Positions 11,858 through 24,858 of a DNA stretch of 64,000 nt are shown one piece after another (position 1 is the stretch's first letter; each line of letters opens with the position of its first letter). Made by a program: the position numbers and the translations under genes. The notes beneath the pieces are model-generated. The model ran no database searches. It saw only the letters and a list, made by a program, of their open reading frames with translations, and was not told where the DNA came from. This DNA comes from Diphasiastrum complanatum (taxonomy: Eukaryota > Streptophyta > Lycopodiopsida > Lycopodiales > Lycopodiaceae): contig CM055097.1 in assembly GCA_029204225.1 (NCBI GenBank), positions 72,576,758 to 72,640,757 of the forward strand, read 5' to 3'.

Positions 11858-13390
11858 AAATTGTCAAAAATTGGCAAATCTAGCTTGATCAAAACCATGT
11901 AAATGTACATAGGTGGGTCCCACATGTGTGAAGCCATGGTGCCACATGGGAATACACACTAGTGTAGGTTAGATCAAGTCTAAAAAGTGGTTCAAGTCAA
12001 TTTGTAGTGATTCCTACTTTATAGGACCTAAATCCAAGATTTATGAAGAAAATTGACCAACTAGCCACCTACTTGGCATGACTCTAGGAATGAGGCTAGG
12101 ATGGAAAATTAGGGCAAGAAACCTCAATCACCTTCCTTATTACATGCTGGAAATTCACCTAAGGCATTTCTATGTAGTGGATTCTCTGTAGTGAACACTT
12201 AGATTATGTTTGAGAGCTCATTGGCAAAACTCGAGTTCTACTCTATGTACTTGATTGTTTTTTTGGATCCAAGCAAGATCAAAGTGATTTACACTTTATT
12301 TTCAGTCTATAGGCCATACCGAGTACTATTCCACACGTCTGTGGGCCTACATTGGCAATGTTGAATGTTGTGTTGACTTTTTAGCCAAAGATTAAGGGAC
12401 ACATTTTGTTTTAATGATTATAAAATTCTCCACATGGTATTAGAGCTCTTGTGTTTCAGGCTATGAAAGGAGAAACCACATTTATCAAAGATTTGGAAGA
12501 GATACCAATGCTAGAGCATGCTAGATTGATTTCTACTAAAAAATCAGCATTTTTGCTTATGTAGATTGGATCTTTTGTAGGTCAAAACTCAATATAGGGC
12601 TATGTACTTGAGGAATTCAGATTTCACACATGGCTTACTAGATTTGGGTGCTTTTTGATGCATTAGGAAGATTATATATCAGGTTTTAGAGAATCGCATG
12701 TAGAAATTGGAAGATTCAATTTCTTCTAATTTTGTCAAAATCCTAATTTTGATTGGATCTCTATTTTTTGAAATTTCTAGATTTTAATAGAGTTTTTTTC
12801 AATCTTAGAAAGTGGCAAGATTCATTATATTGTGGTTGGATCATAGGTTGATCAAGAATTCTTCATTCTATGTGTTGATTTGCTAGTAGTAGTGCTAGAA
12901 GAGAATTGAGAGTTTCCATATCTTTGTGATTTTTTTTTTTATACATTTTTTGTCATTCAAAAGAGTGATTTGAGCATTAGAATAGGTTGAAAGGAGAATA
13001 TCAGGTCACTTCAACATGGCTACAAGTGGAGGCTTTATGTTAGAGAGCAATGATAGGCTTACCTCAATCAACTATTCTACTTGGAAGGTAGCATCAAGTG
13101 AGGTATGACAAGAGAGCAAAGAAAGCTCTACACATGATCAAGATGAATGTTACCAATGAGATACTCAAGGAGATTGGTAAGAGCAATTCATCTCAAGAGT
13201 CTTGGGAAGCTTTGAAGAAACTTTATGAAACCAAGTTGACATCTAGAGCATTGACTCTAAGAAGACAAATCTTTCAAAGTTTGCAAAAGAAGGAAGGGAG
13301 TGCTCATGCTTTTTTTTTGAGGGGTAAAGCATTCAATACTGAGTTAGCATGTATTGATGAGAACATTAAGGAGGTAGAAATTGTTCAAGT
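11858..13390 (+). mobile_element. Broken Ty1/Copia 5' part: LTR, primer site, leader, gag start
   Basis: Plus-strand fossil. The LTR ends CTCCACA at 12,434 and the tRNA-Met primer site TGGTATTAGAGC follows at 12,435-12,446. The LTR start is close to 11,858 but is blurred by the adjoining fold-back arm. The LTR interior is related to 14,388-14,456 and, in the opposite orientation, to 35,640-35,919 and 48,356-48,705. A leader of about 570 bases leads to gag at 13,016, which begins MATSGGFMLES and keeps the conserved N-terminal gag domain (KMNVTNEILKEIGK, ALTLRRQIFQSLQ). Gag is interrupted at 13,391 by another LTR. The rest of the element is not seen. Broken. Confidence 0.7.
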
Positions 13391-14387
13391 TGTGAAAAAT
13401 TGTCAAAATCTATCTTGGATATTTTTTGTGTTTCTAGTTTGTGAGAAAATATCACATGTGTGGAGCATGTTCCCACATGTAGTAAAAGTAAAAATAGTTT
13501 AGTCATGTTGACTTTAGGGGTATCATAAAGATTTTGCATCAAGCATCTTGGTATAGAACCTTGATAAGGCCAAAATTGGCATAAAGGTCAAAATGGTTAA
13601 ATCCACATGTAAAGCTTCAATTTGGCCAAAAGTAGATTGTGATGCAAACTAGAGGTGGTTAGGATTGTGACACATGTGTAGATGTAATTTGATGAGTGAT
13701 CAAGTCAATGTGTTGGCAAAAGTCAAAGGGTCCAATTATAAGAGAGAGATGTGTTGGAAGGGTCTAATCAAAAGTGAGGGATGTTGTATCACACATCCAA
13801 TAGGATTAGAGAGGCTATGTTTAAGGGGTCCAATAAGAATCAAGCATATATCTCCATATATGTACTTTCATTTCCTTCATTAATGTATGAGAGATCTATG
13901 AGTTTTTTGAGTCAATTTGGAGATTTGCCAATTTTGCTTGTATTGCCTTCTCTCTCTAGATGAGCCCAAATGTGGTATTTTCTCTCTCTACCCAAGGAGA
14001 GGAGCTTTTTGGGACTAAGTTTATTTCATGAAGTCTTCCACACATGTGAAACACCTTTTGGTAATGAATGAATGCATGTAGAATGGTCTTTTCACCTTAG
14101 ATCTTGTTATTGATCTTGGATTTCAATCAATAGGTGATCTACAATGCATGAGCCAAGCTTAGGAGATCAATTTTACACATGTGTGCATTTTCACATGGTA
14201 TCAGAGCCTACCCAAGCTTTTGATGCATCTATCATCCATAGTTTCAAAATTTTCATGAAAATCAAGATCTAGAGAGTGTTGATTGCATCTTCCATGCTAT
14301 CTCAAGAAAATTTGTATTAAGAGGGTTCATTATCATAATGATTGAATCATTTCAAGTACCTTATGAAATTTCGTGCTCAGGAAGAGT
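13391..14387 (+). mobile_element. Copia LTR with primer site and short leader
   Basis: An 805-base LTR (13,391-14,195) begins TGTGAAAAATTG and ends CATTTTCACA, giving the short inverted ends expected. The primer site TGGTATCAGAGC follows at 14,196-14,207, then about 180 bases of leader. It lies inside the gag of the preceding element, so it is the younger of the two. No body follows; LTR sequence of another family takes over at 14,388. Confidence 0.75.
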
Positions 14388-14860
14388 AGGTCAAGTCAAT
14401 TCCTACTTTATAGGACCTAAATCCTAGATTTGTGGTGGAGGTTGACCAACTAGTTGTTAAAATTGGCAAAAGCTAACTTGATCAAATATTGTAAATACCA
14501 TTATGACTAGTACATATCATCATTAGACATGTGTGGAGCCTGTTCTCACGTGTGAAATAAATGCATTTATCATTTAGATGAGTCGTATAGGTTGTACATA
14601 CCATTTCATTTGAGATCTAGTGGCTAAAATGGCCAAAATCTAGTTTTCTAGCTATATGCCACTTGGCATCATGTTATTGGTAGGAAAAGCTATTTCACAT
14701 GGATAAGAGTGATCTCACACGTGCCAAGGACTGCTCATATGTGTGAAAACATCAGTAGTAGGTGAGATCCAACTTGTAGTAGATATTTGTGTAAGTCCCT
14801 ATAAATTAGGAAAATTGCCTAAAATCAAGGGAGGTGGCTATAAGTTAGGAAACTTGGTTT
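14388..14860 (+). repeat. LTR pieces, left half of the right inverted arm
   Basis: The first 69 bases (14,388-14,456) match the interior of the LTR at 11,985-12,066. From 14,457 (TGTTAAAATTGGC) a different LTR-like repeat begins. From about 14,510 it is the inverted partner of 3773-4420. It is interrupted at 14,860 by the minus-strand Copia element and resumes at 20,746. Confidence 0.6.
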
Positions 14861-17800
14861 TGCTGAATTCACACATGTGGGATGCCCTACACATGTATTT
14901 TTGATCTCCTAAGCACAATAACACCATAAAGATCAGAGTAGCATTGGTTGTCAATAGGAAAGCTGATCATACAAGCAATATTATTGTGTTACAAGCAAGA
15001 TATGTCAACAAAACATAAGACAGCATCATAAATGCCTCTACTCGGCTAGAGAGAGAGAAAATAGCAAGTACAAAACTCGTGGAGAGAGAGAGGGCACAAA
15101 GAGCTTGTCTCCAAATTTGCATTACACACAAATTTCATCATTCTCTCAATGAGTACATCAGATATATATAGATCCATGGACTCTTCTCCTACTTTGAGTT
15201 GAATTGGAGTTGTGGATCCACCCCCCAAGCTATCTAGACTTATCCAAGCCACCTCACTATGTCTAATGGTGCCACATAGCCTTTTCATGCATTAAATGTG
15301 ACATGTAAAGTACAAATGGCAATTCCTATGGTAGCTCGAGTTTCTACTTCTACCTACTTTGAATATTTTATTCTAAGATGGGTCTTTACTAAGCCAAAAG
15401 AGCTCAATTCATCTTTGGCATTTTTAGGACCCATATTTACAACATTAGATAGATTTTTCAATATTTTGACACTCCTCCTAAAAATGTATCTAATGTGGAT
15501 CAGGCATTGATCTTGAGATAAGACCAAGATTAGACCTATGCTTTGAGAAGGCACTTTTGCAAAGTGGCTTTGTGAGAAGATCAGCAATACACGAAGATGT
15601 GTTGACATGTTCTAAGTTGATTTCACCTCCAATGAGCTTTTCCCTTACAAAATGGTGTGCCACTTCTATATGCTTGCTTCTTGCATGAAAAATAGGACTG
15701 TTTGCAAGAGCTTGTGCTGATATGTTGTCACATTTGATCAAGGGAAGATCATCCTCTTTGATGCAACTTAGCTCCATGATTAACCTCTTGATCCAAAGCA
15801 CCTCTTTAGTTGTTGTAGTGAGTGCTTTGTACTCGGCCTCACAAGATGATAGAGATATGATATCCTGCTTCTTTGAAAGCCAAGACACAAGATTGCCTCC
15901 AAGAAAGATAGTATATGCATTAATGGACTTTCGATCCATTTTATCACTTGCAAAATCGAAATCTGAATAGCCAACAATGGTTAGATCTTTATTCTTGTAC
16001 AATAAACCATAATCTTGAGTAGAAGATACATATCTTAGAACTCTCGTGGCCATCTTCCAATATTGGATCTTGGGATCTTGCATAAATTGACTCAATTTAT
16101 GCACACAATAGCTCAAATCGGGTCTAGTGATAGTAAGCCACATGTATCTATGCCTTTACAACTTTGCATATTGAATTTTCTCAACATAGAAAAGACATAT
16201 CTAGATTGACAAATAAAAGCATACTCTTCATGAAAATTAATCTCAAGGCCCAAAATCTAATCGATCTCTCCTAGATCTTGCATTTTAAATTCTTTTCCTA
16301 ATGCATCTTTGGTTTCTTGAACTAGCATCAAACAATTTCCACTAAGAATAATGTCATCGACATAGATTAGGAGAATGACAATATTACTACCATCAAATTT
16401 TAAGTACATAGAAGGATCATAGTCACTAAGCACAAATCCTAATGAAAGTAGAAAGTTGTTGAGTCTTGAAAACCATGATCTAGGTGCTTGTTTTAAGCCA
16501 TAAAGACTTCTAAATAGCAAACACACCTTAGATTTATCCTTGATAAATCCTTGAGGCTGTTCCATGTATATCTCCTCCTCAAGATAGCCATTCAAAAAAG
16601 CGTTGGAGACATCAAGTTGAAACAATTTCCACTCAAAAAATAAGGCAAGAGAGATTATGATTCTTATTGTCACCATCTTTGCTACAGAAGCAAAGGTTTC
16701 TTCATAGTCAAGGCCATATATTTGAGCAAAGCCTTTAGCACATATTCTTGCCTTGTACTTGTTGATGGAGCCATCATGATTGTACTTGATCTTGAACACC
16801 CACTTGCATCCAATGATATGCATGTAAGGTGGTGGATCCACTAGCTCCCATGTGTGTGGTTGGTGATCAAGGCATCATATTCAATCTTCATGGCCTCATA
16901 CCACTCCTTGGTATTGAGGGCTTCTTGAACATCTTTGGGCTCCTCATGAGAAACAAAATAAGCATAAGTGGAATCAAGATCCCCTTGTTTTCCTTTGTCA
17001 TCATAAGTGAGCCTCTTGGGCTCGGATCTCTCCCTCATGGATCTTCTAGGAGTGAAAATCCTAGGACTTCCATCTTCAAATCTTGACTCCTCCATATGTT
17101 GATTGTCTTCAATAACAACAGGTGATAGATTTTGAGGTTGCTTGATCTCGGCCCCTCCAAGACTGGACTTTTCTTCTTCATGAAAAATTACATCTCTACT
17201 ATCAATTACTTTAGAGGTAGAGAGCATGTAAATTCGATAGGCTTTCTTGTTGGATGAATATCCAACCATTACTCCTTTGCTTGCACAAGGGTCATCCTTC
17301 TTTCTCGTTTCCAAGGGAATATGAACAAAGCATATGCATCCAAATATACTAAGGTGTTCAACCTTAGGTTTCTTCAAATAGAGTGCTTCATATGGTGACT
17401 TTCCTCCAAGTGCAACATGAGGGAGTCTATTGCAAAGATAGTTTGAACAATTGATAGCCTCACCCCAAAAGTCTTTTGGCAAAGATGCCTCAATTCTGAT
17501 GGTTTTGGCACATTCACACAATGTTCTATTCTTTCTTACAACCACCCCATTTTGAGATGGTGTATATGCACAGAAAAACTCCCTTTTAATGCCTTTAAGC
17601 TCACAATAATCATGAAATTTATTGGAAGTGTACTCACCACCTCCATCACTTCTAAGAATTTTGATTTTGTAAGAAAATTGCTCTTCAACTAGAGCTTTGA
17701 GCTTTAGGAAATAGTCAAACACCATAGATTTTGAAGCTAGAAGATATACCCAAGTAAATCTAGTGAAATCATCAATGAAAGTTACAAAGCAAGTAGCACC

Positions 17801-20745
17801 ACCCTTGCTCTTTGAAGATGAGAAGTGCACATCCGAGTGTATGAGTTCCAATGGTTGTGTAGTCTTGATAGATGACTTTGAAAAAGGCTTCTTATGAGAC
17901 TTAGATATGGCACAAGCCTCACATGGCTTGAAATTCTTGGAGATAAGATTAGGCAAGCCAATAGCTTTGGCTTTTTTGACCATGGACACCATAGAGTAAT
18001 AGTTAGGATGACCCAACCTTCTATGCCATAGTTCCTCCAAAGACATATGAGTAGCAAAAGCACTATCACAAGAGTTAGCATACTCTTTGGAATCAAGCTT
18101 GTAGATTTCACCATATTTAGACCCAAATGCAAGGATTTCATCATGCTTCTTGATTGTACATGTACCAACATTGAAATTCACATGTAGTCCACTATCAAAC
18201 AATTGCCCAACACTAATACGATTTCTTGTTAGCTTGGGAACAAAAAGTACATTAGACAGAGAAAGAACTTTTGATGAAGAAAGCTTTAAGGGAATGGTCC
18301 CTATGCCTTCAATAGCACACTCATGATCATTTGCTGTGTAGATGGACTTCTTGGCTCCTTTATAAGGTGACATGGATGAAAAATAATACTTGGAGCTACA
18401 CATATGTGAGGAAGCTCCACTGTCAATATACCACGAACCATCCTTCTTGAAAGGTGATGGAGAAAAACTCAAGACCATAAGAGATCTCTCTTCATCACTT
18501 GCATGAGCATCTTCCTTCTCTTCATTAGAAATGTTGGCTTGCTTGAATTGACTCTTCTTCTTGAAACCATTGGTGGCATAATGCCCCTTCTTGCCACAAA
18601 AGAAACACTTGATGTTTTTCTTCTTCTTCTTGGATGTTGAAGCTTGAGAGGACTCATCCTCATCTCCTTTCTCCTTGGAAATAAGATTGTTCTTGCTTGA
18701 AGAGAGTTGGTGTTGATTCTTACTTCTTGTCTTGTGCTTGTCTTTGGTAAAGAGAGCTTTACCATCAATGTTGAGAGATAGTCTCTCCATTTTCAAGAGC
18801 TCATACTGTTGTCTTGATTCTTTAGAAATGATCACACTTTGGAGTGCTTCCAAACTTGGTAGCTCCTCCTTAATGGCATAATTCTGAACAAGGTTGTCAT
18901 ATTCCTCCTTTAACCCATTAAGTATGACTTGAACAAGTTCATTTTGGTTGATGGAGTCTCCTATGCATGACAATTTTCTATGGAGGTCTTTAACTCTCAT
19001 TACATAAGTTGAAGCACATTCATCACTTCTCTGTACACTTTGAAAAATTTGGTTTCTTAGTGTTAGAAGTCTGGAAGTATTTTTTGCCTCATAGATAGAC
19101 TTGAGAGTATCCCAGGCATCTTTGGCATTAGTACAAGCACCAAATTCTCTTAAGATGCCATTTGAGACATTCATCTTAATATAATGTAGAGGCATCCTGG
19201 CTCTCTTTTTGTACTTTGAAATTTCTTGAGGAATTTGTGATTCTTCTTCAATGCCAAGTACAATATCCATCACATCTTGTAGTATTAAGACAGATTCCAT
19301 TCTAACCTTCCAAATTGACTAATTGGAGGTTGACAATCTTTCACTTGCTTCTAATAGAAAGACACCCATTGAAGTCATAAAGAATGATGGAAATAAAAAA
19401 AAATGGATGAAAGAATTGCTTTTCTTCTCACTATAGGAACCAATCAAGGGTACAGAACCAATCCTATGTAAGACTTAGCAAAAAAGTGTGAGATAGATTT
19501 AACTAGCTTGACAATCTCTCTAAAACAAGATTTGAATCATAAAAAAAGATGAAGTATGGCAAAAGTTATGGTTCTCTAAATTTCACACGTGTGAAATATT
19601 CCAAAAATGTCAAATTGATTTAAATACAATCTATTTGTATGAAACAATTTGCCTAGAACCTATAAGTTTTGTCTAAATCACATATAGATGAGATTGTGTA
19701 GCTTCTGGATGTTTTTTGTGATCATTCAAGCAATAAATGACATGTACACACGATTTGCCACAGGTCTAGGCGTCCTACCTACGACTCTTCAAAAGCTTAT
19801 AACTTCTGATTGGCTTATCCAACTGTCATGATTCAAATTGCATCAGATTCTACCATTTCTAGCTTTCTAGTGGGCTAATTTGCTTGAAATTTGGATATGA
19901 GGTGAGAGAGAACCACCAATCTGAAAATGGGCGGATTTCACACGTGCCAGCACCTAAAATTCCGTACAGTGCCTGATCTGGCCCATTCAATGTGGTTTGT
20001 AGCTCAGAATCACAAGAAAACTGCAAACTAGCTAGAAGGTAGAATCTAGACAATTCCTAGCTTGAAATCTGATCAGATCTACAAACTTTTTGATTAGATT
20101 TGCTTGTAAAACTTAGGTAGGATCTGATACCATGTTGAATTCACACGTGTGGGACGTCCTACACTTGTATTTTTGATCTCCTAGGCACAATAACACCATA
20201 AAGATCAGACTAGCATTGGTTGTCAATAGGAAAGATGATCATACAAGCAATATTATTGTGTTACAAGCAAGATCTGTCAACAAAACATAAGACAAAGCAT
20301 CATAAATGCCTCTACTCGGCTAGAGAGAGAAAATAGCAAGTACAAAACTCGTGGAGAGAGAGAGGGCACAAAGAGCTTGTCTCCAAATTTGCATTACACA
20401 CAAATTTCATCATTCTCTTAATGAGAGTACATCACATATATATAGATCCATGGACTCTTCTCCTACTTTGAGTTGAATTGGAGTTGTGGATCCACCTCTC
20501 ATGCTATCTAGACTTATCCAAGCCACCTCACTATGTCTAATTGTGCCACATAGTCTTTTCATGCATTAAATGTGGCGTGTAAAGTACAAATGGCAATTCC
20601 TATGGTAGCTCGAGTTTCTACCTCTACCTACTTTGAATATTTTATTCTAAGATGGGTCTTTACTAAGCCAAAAGAGCTTGATTCATCTTTGGCATTTTTA
20701 GGACCCATACTTACAGCATTAGATAGATTTTTCAATATTTTGATA
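14861..20745 (-). mobile_element. Nearly complete Ty1/Copia element, minus strand
   Basis: The 3' LTR is at 14,861-15,471 and the 5' LTR at 20,133-20,745, each about 612 bases and about 4% different. The primer site lies at about 20,121-20,132, and a purine-rich tract (GGAGGAG, minus sense) adjoins the 3' LTR at 15,472-15,480. Gag starts near 19,370. In order it has the gag domain, a CCHC box near 18,600, protease (DSGASSHM near 18,410), integrase (about 18,050-17,150), reverse transcriptase (about 16,900-16,250) and RNase H (about 16,140-15,500). All parts are present; the coding region is broken in about two or three places. It sits inside an older LTR-like repeat, whose inverted copy at about 4150 shows the unoccupied sequence. 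A clean 5-bp target duplication is not visible. Confidence 0.88.
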
Positions 20746-21129
20746 GTCCATGTGCCATATTGATGATTATTGGTGGATCCTTTGATGAGTAGGCACTCTC
20801 ACACATGCCAAATCAACTGAGTAAGCATCAACTCTTGTATATATATGGTGGCTCATTTGGCCATAATTGACAAGAAAGCTAAATCTTGGGTTTGGTGCAT
20901 TTTTGAGTAATCTCTCCATTTGTCTTGTGATTTAATGCTTCTAATGGTTTCTAAGCCAAGTGTACTTCATTATCTGCTGGTAGTCCGTACTCTGATAGGT
21001 ATTCACATGTGTGAAACCAGCAAGTACAAGTTTTGATCATATTCAATTGTTCTTGTTAGATTTGTTGATGTAGAATTGATCTAATGCTATCTAATCTTGT
21101 GTAGATTGGTAGATCAATCTATTCTAACA
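20746..21129 (+). repeat. Right half of the right inverted arm
   Basis: This is the continuation of the repeat interrupted at 14,860. Read on the minus strand from 21,129 it matches 3773-4150 over its whole length, with the words ATGGTGGCTCATTTGGCC and GTAGATTGGTAGATCAATC among the shared parts. It ends TCTAACA. No gene is present. Confidence 0.65.
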
Positions 21130-21189
21130 CCCAATCACAGTTGTGGATCTGATTTGGATCCATTCTTGGTCCTTTTCGCTGTACTTTGA

Positions 21190-21534
21190 ATGGTATCAGA
21201 GCCCAGTGGGGGTTCCTTTGCCTGTGCTTGCTTGAGTGGGGGTGTTGCAGAATGTTTGGTTGCAAGCCACGCACAGGAAAGTGTCGTAGGCTTGAGCACC
21301 CAGAGAGGCCTTGAGAATTCTCAATATCCCATAAGTAACTGCTTGCCTTGAACTCTCCCATATATAAGTTGGGACTTTTCTATATCCTCTATCCCCTGGT
21401 ACCAGCCCTTTTGGGAGTTAGACGGATGGCGGGTGGCTAGGCAACTGGGGTTGGGATCCCATTACGCGGCTCGCATGGGTACATGTGTGTGCATGGCCCT
21501 GAGGCCCAAATTCTTTACATGGTATCAGAGCCAA
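21190..21534 (+). mobile_element. Miniature LTR-type unit (TRIM-like), copy 1
   Basis: A primer site (TGGTATCAGAGC, about 21,191) is followed by only some 40 bases, then a purine-rich tract GAGTGGGGG, then an LTR-like segment starting TGTTGCAGAATG at about 21,243 and ending TTCTTTACA at 21,521, and a second primer site at 21,522-21,533. The segment is GC-richer than its surroundings and shares GATGGCGGGTGGCTAGG and GGGATCCC with the copy at 40,244-40,600. The layout primer site, very short interior, purine tract, LTR is that of terminal-repeat retrotransposons in miniature. A matching left LTR was not found in full. It could also be simply the 5' LTR of a larger lost element. Confidence 0.5.
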
Positions 21535-22640
21535 GTACAAGTGCATTTAAGGAATTGATCTAAACTATTCCCAAATTGGTAGGTTTTTCAAAACAAGCTA
21601 ATATTGAGGTAGCGAGTTTGAATGGATAGCTAGAGCCATTATATTTGTACCAAATCTTACTATGGGCTACATGTGTACTTTCCACACGTGTGGGGCCATA
21701 CAGAACCTGTTTTGGACAGTAAAATTCTGTTTGGTGCATTTTGAGCTTCATACACCCAATTTTGAGTCAATATAGTGCATTTTTCAAGCTTTCACTTGCA
21801 TTGTTTCTATTCCATTGATTTGTTCTTGGTTTAGCTCAATCATATAGTTGATTTGAAGCTTGATTATAGTACATTGAAGTTGATTCTCTATTTTTTGAGT
21901 GTACCTTGAAGTTGAGAGAGAAAGAGTGCTATAAACCAAAGATTAAGGAGTGATTTGCAAGGGGAGAGATTAAAATCCATTATACCTTCATTCTAGATTT
22001 GTTCAAGAGTGAAAGGGCTGAGTCTAGAAGCATCTAAATGCTAAAAGACACTCTTGGATCAGTCCTCCAAGTGAAATCTTAGTGAATTACACTCATAAAG
22101 ACAAAATCTACATATACAAGATGATAAGAATTGTTGGCAAGTACTAGGAGAAAAATTTGAGATCCAAGTCACATTGTTCACCCCTACTCAAGTGTGTGAG
22201 TATGTTTTTTGGCTTGAATTTAAAGTCATAAAGGTGAGTGAGGCATATGTGTTGTGGTTGATCCAAAATTTTCAAAAGATCCTTCCTTTGTAGAGGGCAA
22301 GAACTAGTAACTCAATTCTTGACTTTGGTGGAAAAATTGTCTTCTTCATTGTGAGCAAATCTTGCCAAGTGGCATTAGCTCTTTGTAAGCACATATCTTA
22401 ATGAGAGAGAAGTATCACATTTCTAAAAATTTGGTACTTGATGGAGTCCAATAGGGGTGAATGAATCCAATTTTTTGAGCAAAATTTTGACATTATATGT
22501 ATGAAACTCAAGTAAGTTCTATTCAACTTTCTTTATGAGAGTGTGAGGGTCAAGTTGTGATCCCATTGGGAGTCTAGAACAGGGAGGAGTCCATATTTGA
22601 GTGTTCATACATGATTGGGATCTTTTTGATGTTAGCAACT
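21535..22640 (+). other. Probable Copia leader, no coding sequence
   Basis: This follows directly on a primer site and resembles in composition the long untranslated leaders of the other Copia elements here. No gag or pol frame is present. I see no other gene. Confidence 0.4.
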
Positions 22641-23031
22641 GTGCTAACAAAGAGAAAATAAAAAAAATAATAAAACTCCATGGCATGTGTTTTGTAAGAC
22701 CACGTATGAGTATTTGTCAATAAACTTCAAGCCATGGCATGTGTTTTGTAAGTCCATGAGTAGAAACTTAAATAATAATAATATAGGTTAAAGTTAGATT
22801 TAAAACTTAGACTTAGGAAACTTACGATTAGAAATATTGTATCTTAAGTTGTCCTAAGTTATGAAAATTGAAGTTCTAAATCCTAAGAAGTTCTAGAAAG
22901 GCTAGGACAAATTAGTCCCATAAGTTAGTAGACACAAAGGAGAGGTATTTGCATTGTAAATAACACTTTTGATATTAAGCTATCTTGCTCTCTATTTTGG
23001 AGAATTATCATTCTATTTCATTTGTGTTCCC
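22641..23031. other. AT-rich stretch with a short direct repeat; possible Ty3 LTR end
   Basis: CCATGGCATGTGTTTTGTAA is present twice, at 22,679 and 22,732. The last part (about 22,900-23,031) would run straight into 29,463 if the Copia element between were absent, so it may be the left part of the LTR of the Ty3/Gypsy element. That is an inference; a second LTR copy was not found. Confidence 0.35.
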
Positions 23032-23686
23032 TGTGAAAATTGTCAACATTTCCTAGCTAGTTTGAGGCCTAAATTGGCTAAAATTGTAAATAGTTTTGGT
23101 TCTGGAGTTTCACACGTGTGAACCAGGCCACAATGTTTTTATTTACTGTATTTTTTCAGTATGATGAAGTGTCAAACTTCACACCCTTCAAAATGAGACC
23201 ATTTTGATGTATTTTGGTCATATAAGCCATTTTTAGCTATTTTTCCTATATAGGGAATATCTAGGGTCAAGTACCTTCTAGAGAGAGGAGAGAGAGTCAT
23301 CTTCCTCATCCATAAATAGTAGGGAAGTCGTGGAGAACAGGTTGGAGAAACCTTTTGTATGCTTCATTGAGATCAATAGATCATTGTCATTGTTTCTTCC
23401 TCCATTGAGAGCATTGTTGTGTGTATTGTCTTCAAGCTATTGTGTATGATCTTAGGTGCTTTCCAAAAGTGGTAGGCTGATGTATTATGGACTGTATAAT
23501 GCTATTTTGGGCCGCACTTGATGTTTATGGAAGTTTCCATTTGTGATAAATGCTTTTTGATCAAGTTCTTTGCATTCTAGGTAGCATAGAATGTGTTGCC
23601 AATTCCTAGCTTATGTAGTTTGGAGTGCAAGCATTCAAGCCAATGATCTTGGAGTTTAGATCCACTTAGGATCTGTATTTTTCACA
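23032..23686 (+). repeat. 5' LTR of the young Copia element
   Basis: It begins TGTGAAAATTGTC and ends GTATTTTTCACA. It contains the palindrome TTCACACGTGTGAA at about 23,109-23,122, in the part upstream of transcription (U3), and TCCTATATAGGGAA near 23,241-23,254, which is a reasonable TATA region. The 3' LTR at 28,808-29,462 repeats it. Confidence 0.93.
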
Positions 23687-24858
23687 TGGTATCAGAGCTG
23701 GTTGGCTTCTATTTACAGTAAGTATTCCATTTTTGGTGATATTTGGATGTTTGATCAAGTTCTAGCATGATTTTGCATTGCTTTGTTGATCAAATCTTAC
23801 TAACCTTTGTTTTGTGAGTTGAACTTGTGGATCAAAAGCATATTTCAGGTCTATTGAAGATCAGAGGCTGAAAAGAAACTATTTTGGATCAGATCATAAC
23901 ACCTAATCATTTGTGATTGTGAGGCTTGTGCATATTCAATACTAACAATGTTCTTTTCAATCCTATTGTTGACAATCTCCATTCTTGGATGAACACTCTC
24001 CTTAAGTGGATGAAACTTCTCCTTAAGTGGATGACAAATGCTCTTTTGAGTGAGTTGTAATTCTCCTAAAGGCTGAGCAAAGCTCCCATTTGGATGAAAG
24101 ATCCCCTTTTTTGGGTGAACATATTGTAAGCTCCATTGTGAAGAGCATATTGTAAAGATTGTCATCAATTTTGGCATAATTTTTGGTGTACTTTGTTGAG
24201 CATGTAAGTAACTCTCCTTATGTAATTTGATTGGAGCATTTGCTGGAAGGTGTTAACCATTATGCAAGTGTGTTTTCAGGTTCTTAACAGGTTGAGGAAC
24301 ATTCTCATGTGAAGTGATCTTAGATCTACATCTAAACACCAAGATTTGACAAGATAGTGAAGCTAGTCTTGTGATTCACTAAGTGTGCTCATTCATTCAC
24401 CTCTAAATCTTGTATTTATCACTTGCTGGAGTTTATAAACTTTTAGAAGTGTGGTTTACATGTGGTTTTACAGGTTGAATCAATATCTTAGTGTGTTGAT
24501 CATATGTTGATCAAGTTTGTTCATTACTAGGTAATCTTGGCATCCTAGTTTTGGGTATTTTCTAAGAATGCAAGTAACTCTTCACACCATAACTTGATTT
24601 GGTCACTTGCTGGAAAGTTTGAGAGCTTAAGCAAGAGTGTGTTCAGGTTGGTTTGATTTTGTAATCCATTCTTAGTGTGTGCAAAGTGTTGCATGTGTTT
24701 CAATCTTCCTTTCTATGCTTGGAAACCATCTAGGTTCAAGATAGAAGTGTTTTAGGGTCCTAAATCTTCATAGATCTCTTTATCTATCATTTGTTGAGAG
24801 AAAAGTGAGTGCTAAGTGCTTTAGGACAAAACCTAAAAGTTGAAGAAACATTAGAATC

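Noticed and set aside
21119-21361. 80-codon minus-strand frame ending in DWVLE
   Set aside because: It crosses the border between the inverted arm and the miniature unit and has no gag-like content; only the DWVL ending is curious, and it is noted under the inverted arms.
23687-23698. tRNA-like sequence TGGTATCAGAGC, here and at many other sites
   Set aside because: It is the primer site complementary to initiator tRNA-Met; no surrounding sequence folds as a tRNA gene.
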